From a virus, in IMG/VR virus record IMGVR_UViG_3300042556_000844, positions 1 to 41,183 of that record: a stretch of 41,183 bases of DNA, one strand, 5' to 3'. The notes below the pieces were generated by a model. The model worked only from the letters and a program-made list of their open reading frames with translations. It was not told the DNA's origin and did not search any database. Below are positions 1 to 7,310 of this stretch, in pieces. Within the stretch, counting starts at the first letter, position 1; every line of letters starts with the position of its first letter. The position numbers and the translations under genes were made by a program.

Positions 1-127
1 GTCGTTGTACTTTCAACTGATGTGGTTGTGCTTGTCTGAACTGGTTCGCTGGTTGTGGTCGTTGATGTGGGAAGGGTTGTCGTAGATGTCGAAGTTGTTG
101 TGGTCGTTGAGGATGTGGTTGTTGAAG
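1..127. repeat. 127-bp exact direct repeat, left copy
   Basis: Bases 1-127 are identical to 39063-39189. Base 128 is t while the matching base 39190 is a, and the copies diverge from there. The repeat lies in the Thr-rich stalk of the PA14 protein gene on the minus strand. An exact overlap of 127 bases at a contig end matches a k-mer length commonly used by short-read assemblers, so this is probably the joint of a circular assembly graph rather than a biological terminal repeat. Confidence 0.85.
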
Positions 128-710
128 TTGTTGTGGTCGTTGAGGATGTGGTTGTTGAAGTTGTTGTTGAAGTTGTCTGCGAAACTGCGCTAGTTGTAAA
201 CGCTTCGTCTGGCACAATCACCCAGCCGTTGCCATCTATTTTCCATGCGAGCATCAAGCAAGTTCCGCCATTGTTTTCGTACATCCATAGTTCTAAAGGC
301 TGGCTACCTGCATCTAGTTCTAGTGAACCCGACATCATCCATGTGCAACCCTGGTCATTCCAGTTACCCCATTCATCTAAACCGATCTTGATTGTGCCAC
401 CGTCATCTGATGCGAGCATAAACTCAATCGTCTGATGCTCAGGGATATCTATGTAGCCGGTCATGTGGACCATGAACAGGTCGCCTGTGCAGTCCTCAAA
501 TAGTTCGCCGTCGTAGTTGCGGTTGATGTTGTTCTCTGTCTCCGAACCGCAGACAGGGTATTCGGATGTGGATTGGGCTGGTGGTATTTCGTCGATTGTG
601 TAGTAGGTGGTTGCTAACCCTGGTGTCGGTTCAGCGTTCGCTGTTTGTGGGAAGAACGAGAACAGGATTGCTGGTAGCGGTATAAGCCACCTAGTTAAAT
701 TGCGACCCAC
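1..710 (-). CDS. PA14-like secreted stalk protein, allele 1 (3' end cut off)
   Basis: This is the N-terminal 236 codons of a secreted protein, cut by the window edge. The start is GTG at 710: a stop lies in frame just upstream and the same GTG is conserved in the second copy at 39739. Residues 1-26 form a signal peptide ending in ANA. Residues of about 28-165 form a PA14-like beta-sandwich domain with paired cysteines and the stretches FMVHMTGYIDIPEH and NDQGC, followed by a Thr/Ser stalk. It differs from the right-hand copy at many residues but keeps its whole architecture. If position 1 joins 39062, the missing C-terminus is that of the right-hand copy. PA14 domains usually bind carbohydrate; that role is inference. 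Confidence 0.75.
   Translation of the reverse strand, partial: MGRNLTRWLIPLPAILFSFFPQTANAEPTPGLATTYYTIDEIPPAQSTSEYPVCGSETENNINRNYDGELFEDCTGDLFMVHMTGYIDIPEHQTIEFMLASDDGGTIKIGLDEWGNWNDQGCTWMMSGSLELDAGSQPLELWMYENNGGTCLMLAWKIDGNGWVIVPDEAFTTSAVSQTTSTTTSTTTSSTTTTTSTTTSSTTTTTSTSTTTLPTSTTTTSEPVQTSTTTSVESTT
94..159. repeat. Two tandem 33-bp units in Thr-stalk gene
   Basis: Two identical 33-bp units lie at 94-126 and 127-159. On the minus strand each encodes an 11-residue Thr/Ser stretch. The other allele, near 39156-39188, has a single unit, so the stalk length differs by one in-frame unit between the two alleles. Slippage or recombination between repeats is the usual cause. Confidence 0.85.
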
Positions 711-712
711 AT

Positions 713-934
713 CTACGGCTCAAAAAATGGTGTTAGTGGTTGTGTGAAATCTTCTGTTGCATCATTATATATAAAACCAATACCTGCATAAGTTTTGCCT
801 GCTGTATCAAAAAATGTTTCCACCCAAGTGCCTTGATAGCGGTCAGGGTTTGTTTCCAAAAATTCTTTTGTAACAACACGAACATCGGTTACGATGTTGT
901 TCTCATCAATTTGTGCAAAATATTGTGCGACCAT
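713..934 (-). CDS. Small fibre-associated protein (73 aa)
   Basis: This short protein starts with the pattern FAQIDENNIV and ends with VETFFDT...TYAGIGFIYND. It is a close paralogue of the 75-aa protein at 1836-2063 and a shorter relative of the 115-aa protein at 39724-40071, whose fuller form resembles small tail-associated proteins seen in many marine and freshwater phages. It follows a glycine-rich adhesin gene by 2 bp and precedes the PA14 gene by 2 bp, with an AAGG ribosome site inside the end of the adhesin gene. A fibre assembly or capping role is inferred only from its constant position after each adhesin gene. Confidence 0.7.
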   Translation of the reverse strand: MVAQYFAQIDENNIVTDVRVVTKEFLETNPDRYQGTWVETFFDTAGKTYAGIGFIYNDATEDFTQPLTPFFEP

Positions 935-936
935 AA

Positions 937-1833
937 TTAAACCTTAAACCTGACATACAATGCGCCCGCAGCACCAGCGCCACCTGTTGTGCTGTTGCCT
1001 GAAACACCGCCGCCGCCTGCACCATAGTTTACACCAGCATTTCCTGGGGTTTGTCCCCCTGATTTTCCAGCAACTCCACCATTTCCTGCTGACCCACCAG
1101 TTGTTACAGCACCACCGCCGCCGCCTGCACCAGCGTAATAAGTTGAACCACCAATAAAACCGCTTATGTCAATACCGTTTCCGCCCGTTCCGCCTGTAGT
1201 TGCGTTTGGCGCATTTCCACCAACACCACCAGCACCACCACCACCACCATTCGCTGCGGTTGTGTTATGACTTCCACCGTTGTTACCAAAAAGACTTTGT
1301 ATAGTTTTGCCACCCATTCCACCACCACTTGCGCCATCCAACCCTGCGCTTAATCCCATACCAGCAGAACCACCACTGTTCCCACCAGAAACACATATCA
1401 AACCAGCAATAGAAGTTTCTAAACCTTTAGTTCCATAAGCGTGTCCACCACCACCTGAAGCACCTGCGCCACCAGCACCACCAGCACCAATATCAACAGC
1501 ATAAGTTCCAGCAGGTATATACATTGTTACTGTATTCGCTGCACTTGTGGCTGCACCCATAACACCGCCACCGCCACCGCCACCGCTTGCGTAATGGTCA
1601 CCTGCTTGAGTAGAGCCAGCAGTTCCTGAACCGCCACCTATAACACAAATATCAAACAAACCTGCTGTAGAAACAACAAGATTAGTGTCGCTCGTAAAAG
1701 TTAGAAGCGTGTATGCCTGCGATGAAACCGTGATAGATGAACTTGTGCCACCTGTCGCCACACCATAAGGAAAAGCCCCAACTATTGTCGGTGTGTTGCT
1801 AGCCGAAACATAACCCATCAACCTTGCAGCCAC
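937..1833 (-). CDS. Glycine-rich tail fibre/adhesin (298 aa)
   Basis: GTG start at 1833 with GAGGAAG about 10 bases upstream. The N-terminus carries the anchor motif MGYVSA, then a strand with YTLLTFTSDTNL, then about 200 residues of GGGGGG-type runs, and the protein ends in LYVRFKV. This matches the glycine-rich domain family of phage adhesins. In related distal adhesins such as S16 gp38 the Gly runs pack as polyglycine-II helices and the loops between them contact the receptor. The loops here differ from those of the paralogues at 2088-2960 and 40083-40967, as expected for a receptor-specificity gene. The receptor is unknown. Confidence 0.8.
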   Translation of the reverse strand: MAARLMGYVSASNTPTIVGAFPYGVATGGTSSSITVSSQAYTLLTFTSDTNLVVSTAGLFDICVIGGGSGTAGSTQAGDHYASGGGGGGGVMGAATSAANTVTMYIPAGTYAVDIGAGGAGGAGASGGGGHAYGTKGLETSIAGLICVSGGNSGGSAGMGLSAGLDGASGGGMGGKTIQSLFGNNGGSHNTTAANGGGGGAGGVGGNAPNATTGGTGGNGIDISGFIGGSTYYAGAGGGGGAVTTGGSAGNGGVAGKSGGQTPGNAGVNYGAGGGGVSGNSTTGGAGAAGALYVRFKV

Positions 1834-1835
1834 GA

Positions 1836-2063
1836 TTAAACTTCTTCCTCAATCACAGGGCTAACAGGCGCAACAAAATCCTCTGACACCTCATCGTAAG
1901 TGAAACCGATACCAGCATAAGTTTTATCCTCAGTATCGAAAAAAGTTTCAACCCAACGACCCGTGTAGCGTTGAGGGTTTGCTTCAAGGAACTCTCGTTG
2001 CACTACAGCGACATGGGTTACTACGTTGTTGTCGTTGATTTGTGCGAAGTATTGTGCTGACAT
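1836..2063 (-). CDS. Small fibre-associated protein (75 aa)
   Basis: Paralogue of the 73-aa protein at 713-934, sharing FAQINDNNVV and WVETFFDT plus TYAGIGFTYD. A strong ribosome site, AGGAGA, lies 7 bases before the ATG. It sits between two glycine-rich adhesin genes, so the order adhesin then small partner occurs twice in a row. The acidic C-terminal tail (VIEEEV) differs from the paralogue. Its function is unknown; it may be a chaperone or a structural cap for the adhesin encoded just upstream. Confidence 0.7.
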   Translation of the reverse strand: MSAQYFAQINDNNVVTHVAVVQREFLEANPQRYTGRWVETFFDTEDKTYAGIGFTYDEVSEDFVAPVSPVIEEEV

Positions 2064-2087
2064 TGTTTATTCTCCTGTGTGATTTAT

Positions 2088-2960
2088 TTAGATTTTGAAT
2101 CTGACATAGACGATGCCAGAACCGCCTGCTTGTGCAGTATTGCCTGCACCACCACCACCGCCACTATTTGCTGTGCCTGCTGTTGCTGCGCCTGCACCGC
2201 TAGCACCTGTGCCACCGCCACCAGAACCACCTGCGCCGCCTGTTGTGCCTTGTCCGCCGCCACCACCTGATTTTACAAGTGTTGAACCAGCGATAAACGC
2301 GCTGACATCATAACCAGCACCACCAGCGCCGCCCGTTGACGTACCAGCATTACCTGCACCGCCAACCGCTGTAAAACCACCACCACCGCCGCCCGCATTA
2401 GAACCACCAGAAGCGCCACCTGCTTGACCTGTAACAACATCAACTGACGCAGCACCACCCGCAACGCTTGCGCCAGTATTTGCAGCAGCACCACCACCTG
2501 AACCACCGACGATACCGACACGGGTTGAACCAGCAGCACTACTACCACCACCGCCACCACCAACAACCGACAAACTTAATGCTGTTGAGCCAATTGAAGA
2601 ACCAAAACCGTTACGACCTACACCGCCACCGCCAGCGCCACCAGCGCCAACTTTAATGGCTGCGTTTGCATTCAAATAAATTGTTGATTGCAAAATGCCA
2701 CCACCACCGCCACCGCCCGCACTATCGCTATCGTTTCTTTGACCGCCACCGCCACCGCCCGCAACTAACAAAACATCAAACAAACCACCTGTGCTAACAG
2801 TCAAATTCGCATCCGAAGTAAAAGTAAGCAGCGTGTAACTCTGACCACCAACAGTTATAGAACTTGAAGTGCCACCAGTAGCCACACCATAACCAGTAGT
2901 AGCAACAATAGTGCTTGTGCTTCCAGCACTAACATAACCAAGTTCACGCCTATTGGGCAT
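2088..2960 (-). CDS. Glycine-rich tail fibre/adhesin (290 aa)
   Basis: The protein has the N-terminal anchor LGYVSAGSTSTIV, a strand YTLLTFTSDANLTV, then LFDVLLVAGGGGGG and repeated Gly runs to the C-terminal strand GIVYVRFKI. It belongs to the same glycine-rich domain family as 937-1833 and shares its N-terminal plan, but the inter-run loops differ. It is the first fibre gene after the two small head/tail accessory genes. It probably lies at the distal tip of a fibre; trimer or monomer state cannot be judged from sequence. Confidence 0.8.
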   Translation of the reverse strand: MPNRRELGYVSAGSTSTIVATTGYGVATGGTSSSITVGGQSYTLLTFTSDANLTVSTGGLFDVLLVAGGGGGGQRNDSDSAGGGGGGGILQSTIYLNANAAIKVGAGGAGGGGVGRNGFGSSIGSTALSLSVVGGGGGGSSAAGSTRVGIVGGSGGGAAANTGASVAGGAASVDVVTGQAGGASGGSNAGGGGGGFTAVGGAGNAGTSTGGAGGAGYDVSAFIAGSTLVKSGGGGGQGTTGGAGGSGGGGTGASGAGAATAGTANSGGGGGAGNTAQAGGSGIVYVRFKI

Positions 2961-2962
2961 GG

Positions 2963-3325
2963 TTAAACCGTAATCTGATTAACGAAACCGTGAATACAAA
3001 TCACATTCGCTGTCGCAGCAAACGCTTTAACCACAAGCGCAGTCGCATTACCTTTAATCAACAAACCAGGAATCACAGTCACCAAACCAGCCTCAGGCTG
3101 AACAGTAACCTCGATATTGCCATCAGGTGCAGTAGCCTCGCCCCACTCAATCGTCAACTTAACCGACGACGCAGAACTGTTTACCGCGTAAATCCAAACC
3201 TCATCAAGAGTCGTAGTTGTAGTCGAACCAGTATGAATCGTTGTGCCAGCAGTAGCAGTAGCAGCAACCTTAATCGCTTTACCGTCTGTGCTACCTGAAA
3301 GAATTTTTTTAGTGAATGTTGCCAT
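2963..3325 (-). CDS. Small virion-associated beta-rich protein (120 aa)
   Basis: The sequence is rich in Thr, Ala and Val with alternating hydrophobic residues, and includes STDGKAIKVAATATAGTTIH near the N-terminus. Similar small beta-sandwich proteins are common next to tail fibre genes in phages of aquatic bacteria, where they are annotated as tail or fibre accessory proteins. It lies 2 bp before the adhesin gene at 2960 and 12 bp after 3338-3835, inside the structural operon. The exact role is unknown; a fibre-attachment or decoration protein is the best guess. Confidence 0.6.
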   Translation of the reverse strand: MATFTKKILSGSTDGKAIKVAATATAGTTIHTGSTTTTTLDEVWIYAVNSSASSVKLTIEWGEATAPDGNIEVTVQPEAGLVTVIPGLLIKGNATALVVKAFAATANVICIHGFVNQITV

Positions 3326-3337
3326 GTCTCTCCTATA

Positions 3338-3835
3338 TTAAGCGAATACCTGTGAACCTATAACCAACTGGTCGCTGTCACCAGCAACACTCGGCGGAAG
3401 AACAGCCCAAGCAGCATCCGTACCGTTAGAAGTTAGCACATAACCCGAAGCACCGATAGCAATACGGGCAACTGTAGGTCCAGAACCCATTGTCAACAAA
3501 TCACCACGAGTGGTCATTGTCGACGCAAACAAGTTCGCCTCATCAGCATCATCAGCCGAGAACACCGGATAGATCGTCGCACCCGAAGCATGAGTTTGCG
3601 CCGTAGTGTCATCCTGCGCACGAGTCAACGTCAACACAGAACCAGAAATAGTCGCCGAACACTTCTCCTCAGAAGCAGTACCAGGACTTATAACAACATA
3701 AAACGGTACACCCGCAGTAGAAGGCCAACCTGTTGTCGCAGCCAAAGTCGCAGACGTGTCACCAGACGCCAAAGCGTTAGTGATCGTCGTCTGTGCTGCC
3801 GCACCTTTATATTGTCTACGTGTTACCGCTGCCAT
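3338..3835 (-). CDS. Probable tail fibre base / tail protein (165 aa)
   Basis: The N-terminal half has the pattern seen in many phage tail-fibre base proteins: an exposed Arg/Lys stretch, then a beta domain around WPSTAGVPFYVVI and an ending in LTLTRAQDDTTAQTHASGA. The C-terminal half contains TRGDLLTMGSGPTVARIAIG and ASGYVLTSNGTDAAW, a motif pair widespread in phage fibre shafts. It lies between the nozzle candidate and the small fibre genes, consistent with the protein that links fibres to the tail. No enzymatic residues are evident. Confidence 0.65.
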   Translation of the reverse strand: MAAVTRRQYKGAAAQTTITNALASGDTSATLAATTGWPSTAGVPFYVVISPGTASEEKCSATISGSVLTLTRAQDDTTAQTHASGATIYPVFSADDADEANLFASTMTTRGDLLTMGSGPTVARIAIGASGYVLTSNGTDAAWAVLPPSVAGDSDQLVIGSQVFA

Positions 3836-3853
3836 TGAACTCCGATCATATCA

Positions 3854-5707
3854 CTACCTTACAGAACGCATCACCACAATAGCAGTACCCTCATGGTCGT
3901 TTTCTTTGTGGGTGTGCGACAACTGCTGTACCTGCATCTGTACGTTCTCGACCACCACAGCAAAAGTTTCGGTGTTTTCCTGGTAGGTGACGACACGGGG
4001 ATTGTCCACCAAATCCCTCAAATAACCCAATTCGATGTCCACATCCTGCCAGTATTCCCGACCTTGAACATTCAGTTTGTGGTGCATCAGTAGAGGCACC
4101 GAGAAAATTTGGGAACGCAAAGGCGCCGCATAAGCCCTAGCCATCCAACGAGTCAAAGTCGGGCCTGTCGTAGCACCCGAAGAACGAGCCAAAGTGACCT
4201 TGATTTCTGCCTCAAAAATCTTGTCCTCTAAACCGTCAAACGTTTCCTCTTTCACGTTCTCGGTTGACAAAGTAGTGAAATCGTGGAAAGCGCCACCGTC
4301 AGAAGCAACCGACAAAGTAACCGAACCAGCCAACGGCAAACATCTCAGATCAAGTTTCGGAATAAACTTCGCGTCAGGAACACCCCAACGATATATACCT
4401 GATCGTAGATAGCCAGACGACACAAGGTTCGTGGCATGTTCCGTATACAACCCTAAACCAGCAATCGTGAATACCGGCTTGTTGTTGAATTCGTGAACAT
4501 CAGGGATAGCACCCTGAGCCGTCACCATCAAATCTGAAGCATACGCAGGTTGGTTCGTGGAAATGAACACCGAAATATCCATACGCCCGATACCTGTTGA
4601 TGTGCTGTCAAAGTTTTTGTAACTGAAATAGATGTATTGTCCGACACCAGCGAACTCGTCAACCGATGAACCGGTAACAATTTTTGGGCCGATCAACAAG
4701 TTGCCGTTGTCGTCAGCCGAACAGAAACGGAACCCGTCACTTAAACCGATAACGACATAGCCGAGATATCCGTGTATCGCTGCGACACGTTCACCCAACG
4801 GCAATTCGCCTGCGACAGTAGGAATATCGAGCGCTGTACCATCGGCTTTAATTGCGGTCTTGTAGATGATTGACTTGTTGCCCGAATACCCTGCACAGTA
4901 AATACTGTTTTGTCCACCAGCAAAACCAACCCAATTAAAGTCGCTGTTCGGATGAGTGAACAACGCTGAAGGATTGTTCGCAGACGAACCAGGTGTCGTG
5001 GTAATGTTCCAAATTTTTCGTTTATCGGTGCCTTGACCTGCGACCATTAAACGGCCTTTAACATACGCCAATTTGCCAGCCTCAATACCTGTGATGTATG
5101 CCGAAGCCGCACTTGTACCGGCGTTTGTTTGATCTATGTCACCGTTCGCATACGAAAAAAATACATTGTACCCGTCAGAAGTAATCGAATACAGGTTGGA
5201 TGCGGCGGTGCTTGTCACCGTTGTGAACGTAGACAAATCAGATGAATAAACAACCGACTGCCCATCTGTCATATAGAGCCGTGAGTCGGCTGTTGCGCAA
5301 TAAAGGTTGCTGTTAGCCGATGAACGTTTCTGTGTCGTGTCAGGCAACAAAGTAAGTTTGCCTTTATCCCAAACATTTACACCTTTGCTTGAATAGAACC
5401 TGTACGATTCGGCGTCAGCCGTATCCGAATACTCTTGACCGGCACCATAATGCCAAGACGATTGCGAACGACGCCACAAACCTTGCGGGTTTAACGCCGA
5501 CTCACCAGGTTCAGTTGACTGGTCAACCGAATCACGAACACGGGCATCATACTGTCTTGTGAACTGCCCCGTTTTCATATCCAACATGTACGGGCGACCG
5601 TTGATCGCTATAGGAAAAACATCTGGTACAAGTTCCGTCGCACCCGTACCCGTGTAGAACGATGATGCGGGGCGGAAAGCGTCGGTGAAACGCGTCAGCG
5701 TAGCCAC
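3854..5707 (-). CDS. Probable tail nozzle / tail tubular protein (617 aa)
   Basis: This large beta-rich protein has repeated segments of about 40-60 residues, for example LYSITSDGYNVFFSYANGDI and YVVIGLSDGFRFCSADDNG, that look like propeller blades. They are flanked by an N-terminal arm with FPIAINGRPYMLDMKTG and a C-terminal domain with MHHKLNVQG. In short-tailed phages a propeller-containing nozzle gene directly follows the connector/adaptor gene, as here (3 bp after 5711-6595). The assignment rests on architecture and order, not on a recognised signature, and a minor tail protein of another morphology remains possible. Confidence 0.55.
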   Translation of the reverse strand: MATLTRFTDAFRPASSFYTGTGATELVPDVFPIAINGRPYMLDMKTGQFTRQYDARVRDSVDQSTEPGESALNPQGLWRRSQSSWHYGAGQEYSDTADAESYRFYSSKGVNVWDKGKLTLLPDTTQKRSSANSNLYCATADSRLYMTDGQSVVYSSDLSTFTTVTSTAASNLYSITSDGYNVFFSYANGDIDQTNAGTSAASAYITGIEAGKLAYVKGRLMVAGQGTDKRKIWNITTTPGSSANNPSALFTHPNSDFNWVGFAGGQNSIYCAGYSGNKSIIYKTAIKADGTALDIPTVAGELPLGERVAAIHGYLGYVVIGLSDGFRFCSADDNGNLLIGPKIVTGSSVDEFAGVGQYIYFSYKNFDSTSTGIGRMDISVFISTNQPAYASDLMVTAQGAIPDVHEFNNKPVFTIAGLGLYTEHATNLVSSGYLRSGIYRWGVPDAKFIPKLDLRCLPLAGSVTLSVASDGGAFHDFTTLSTENVKEETFDGLEDKIFEAEIKVTLARSSGATTGPTLTRWMARAYAAPLRSQIFSVPLLMHHKLNVQGREYWQDVDIELGYLRDLVDNPRVVTYQENTETFAVVVENVQMQVQQLSHTHKENDHEGTAIVVMRSVR

Positions 5708-5710
5708 AGG

Positions 5711-6595
5711 CTACTTCCTGAACTTGATCGGATACTGTGCTTTTAGACGTGCCGCTTCAGCGATGACACGTTCACGGCGTAAACGTTGAATGTTCGCAAC
5801 CGAACCCAACACCGCACCGGCAGGCACCTCATCTGCTCGACGAGTATCGCCTTGTGATTCTGTGAAGTTTCGTTTAATTTCACGACCAGCCATCAAACGC
5901 AACACGACACCCATTTCAACAATGTCGTCACAGGTTGTCGGCAAAAAACAGTTCGTAGTTAAATCCGATGACTCTGCGGTTGCACGAACAAACGGTGCTT
6001 TGTAGCGCACACGGATCGTGCCAGCCATAACAGGTTCATCAAAAACGATAGTGTTCCCTGAAGCAAAATCTGTTGTAGGTAAACCTGTCTGCAAACGCAC
6101 CCCATGAATCACAGGGAAATCGTCAGCCAAATATCGTAAACGAACATCCAACAACTCGATAATTGACCCCGAAGAAGCGATGTTCAACTGGCGGTCAGAA
6201 CCGTTGTATGTCAGATCGGTTGTAACAACACGAAACAAACCGTTCGCTGTAGACGACAAATCATCAAGTTCAGCGTTGACAGCATCAAACATTTGCGCAC
6301 GAGGAAACCGTGGCTGAAGGGTGATTATCGCCCCTGATGTGTGGGATGTCGCCGTCGAGCCGCCGTAACCCCGTTCAACCGTGAGCGTCTTTGACGCCGG
6401 TGTTGCTTCCCAGACATAGAAAAGTTCGGATTCGATTTCAAATACAGAACCAGTACGAAGCCCGCCAAGATCGTAAGAGGCGACAACAGACGTGTCATCG
6501 CCGTCAATGCTTGTCGCCAGTTTGTTGCGTTCTTCAACGACCCCTCCCAACATTTGACGACTAGCCCGATTAAGGACTGTCGCTACTGTCGTCAT
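5711..6595 (-). CDS. Probable head-tail connector / adaptor protein (294 aa)
   Basis: The N-terminus (MTTVATVLNRASRQMLGG) looks helical. It is followed by a beta domain resembling the Ig-like inserts of phage tail proteins (SELFYVWEATPASKTLTVERGYGGS), then a helical C-terminal half with a basic tail. A helical body with an inserted beta domain, encoded just before the propeller protein, fits the adaptor ring (T7 gp11-like) between portal and nozzle. That specific equivalence is inferred from position. The ATG is 1 bp after the stop of the small basic gene upstream. Confidence 0.55.
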   Translation of the reverse strand: MTTVATVLNRASRQMLGGVVEERNKLATSIDGDDTSVVASYDLGGLRTGSVFEIESELFYVWEATPASKTLTVERGYGGSTATSHTSGAIITLQPRFPRAQMFDAVNAELDDLSSTANGLFRVVTTDLTYNGSDRQLNIASSGSIIELLDVRLRYLADDFPVIHGVRLQTGLPTTDFASGNTIVFDEPVMAGTIRVRYKAPFVRATAESSDLTTNCFLPTTCDDIVEMGVVLRLMAGREIKRNFTESQGDTRRADEVPAGAVLGSVANIQRLRRERVIAEAARLKAQYPIKFRK

Positions 6596-6751
6596 CTAGT
6601 AAGTGTAACTCCCGTATCCTGGAAACGAACCTGCTTGTGCTTTCGCTGAAGTTTTCATGGTGCGCTTACCTTTCTTTGCTTTCGGCGCAGGGCGATACTC
6701 TTTTGCAGGTGCGCCTTTGACAGAAGATTTCTTGTTCTTTGGTAAAGGCAT
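6596..6751 (-). CDS. Lys-rich small protein (51 aa)
   Basis: ATG at 6751 overlaps the stop of the upstream gene by one base (TAATG), and the TAG ends one base before the next ATG. The first 35 residues are strongly basic (PKNKKSS, PKAKKGKR) and the end is aromatic/Gly-rich (GSFPGYGSYTY). It is the last of four consecutive very basic small proteins. DNA binding or condensation inside the capsid is a reasonable guess but not demonstrated. The tight coupling at both ends supports it as a real gene. Confidence 0.7.
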   Translation of the reverse strand: MPLPKNKKSSVKGAPAKEYRPAPKAKKGKRTMKTSAKAQAGSFPGYGSYTY

Positions 6752-6864
6752 TACTTCTTCTTTTTCCCGTACTTCATTTTCTTGCCAGTTTTTTTGGCTT
6801 CAGCCTTAGCCATAGCCTTACCTTTAGGGGTGTACGCGAATTCTTTCTTTCCGACTTTTGGCAT
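6751..6864 (-). CDS. Lys-rich small protein (37 aa)
   Basis: MPKVGKKEFAYTPKGKAMA begins a 37-aa protein with Lys at almost every third position, ending in KYGKKKK. Near-identical short proteins of the form PKVGKK-F-YT-GK occur in many aquatic phages within the structural region. The start at 6864 is preferred over a longer in-frame extension because that extension overlaps the upstream gene by more than 100 bp and shows no family resemblance. An AAAAGGA ribosome site lies upstream. Function unknown; probably virion-packaged or nucleic acid-binding. Confidence 0.75.
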   Translation of the reverse strand: MPKVGKKEFAYTPKGKAMAKAEAKKTGKKMKYGKKKK

Positions 6865-6865
6865 A

Positions 6866-7162
6866 TCACTTTTTCCTTTTGTTGCGTGCCGATATTGCTT
6901 TAGCCTTGCTACGTGCATCCGCTTTAGACGAAGCACCCCAAGCCTGCAACGATAATAGCAGGCGTGTAGGTTTACCTTTCTCATCACGTTCAGGCCCAGG
7001 CATGTTTCCCATACGAGCCAAGAAAGACGCTCGACGAGGATTGTCGCCAGACTTAACAGGCGGTTTCAAAGTGCCACCCTTGTATGAGGCACGACCTTTA
7101 GCGTTCAACCCGCCTTTAGGGTTCTTGCCTTCTTTGCGTTGCCATGCCGGTGTTTTAGCCAT
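6866..7162 (-). CDS. DUF6321-type basic structural protein (98 aa)
   Basis: The start MAKTPAWQRKEGKNPKGGL and the block PRRASFLARMGNMPGP followed by DEKGKPTRLLLSLQAWG match a family common in podoviruses and myoviruses of aquatic bacteria, which I recognise as DUF6321. The C-terminus is Lys/Arg/Ala-rich (RSKAKAISARNKRKK). The ATG at 7162 lies 7 bases inside the end of the upstream gene. The family has no established biochemical function; its place among capsid and tail genes suggests a virion component. Confidence 0.75.
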   Translation of the reverse strand: MAKTPAWQRKEGKNPKGGLNAKGRASYKGGTLKPPVKSGDNPRRASFLARMGNMPGPERDEKGKPTRLLLSLQAWGASSKADARSKAKAISARNKRKK

Positions 7163-7310
7163 TGCGTTTAGCCCAAGCGTTATCAACAAGGTTCGGGTAT
7201 GGTCTGCCTGCTGAGGCTGCACGACGTTTAGCGGCAGCCTTCTTTTTTGGTGTCAACGGTTTAGATTTCTTGTTCGGGTTTTTAGTATCCCAAAATGCTT
7301 TCTTTTTCAT
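7155..7310 (-). CDS. Basic small protein (51 aa)
   Basis: ATG at 7310 overlaps the stop of the glycosyltransferase gene (ATGA). The protein begins MKKKAFWDTKNPNKKSKPLT, continues with PKKKAAAKRRAASAGRPYPN and ends LVDNAWAKRNG. The Lys/Arg content is extreme in the first 30 residues, and the C-terminal RPYPNLVDN block recurs in small structural-region proteins of other aquatic phages. It is the first of four adjacent basic small proteins and is too short for many gene callers. Confidence 0.7.
   Translation of the reverse strand: MKKKAFWDTKNPNKKSKPLTPKKKAAAKRRAASAGRPYPNLVDNAWAKRNG

Noticed and set aside
55-435. Plus-strand 126-aa frame at the left end
   Set aside because: It is the complement of the Thr-stalk and PA14 gene; Val/Glu-rich translation is a shadow of Thr codons.
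2079-2270. Cys/Thr/Ala-rich plus-strand frame
   Set aside because: Shadow of the glycine codons of the adhesin at 2088-2960.
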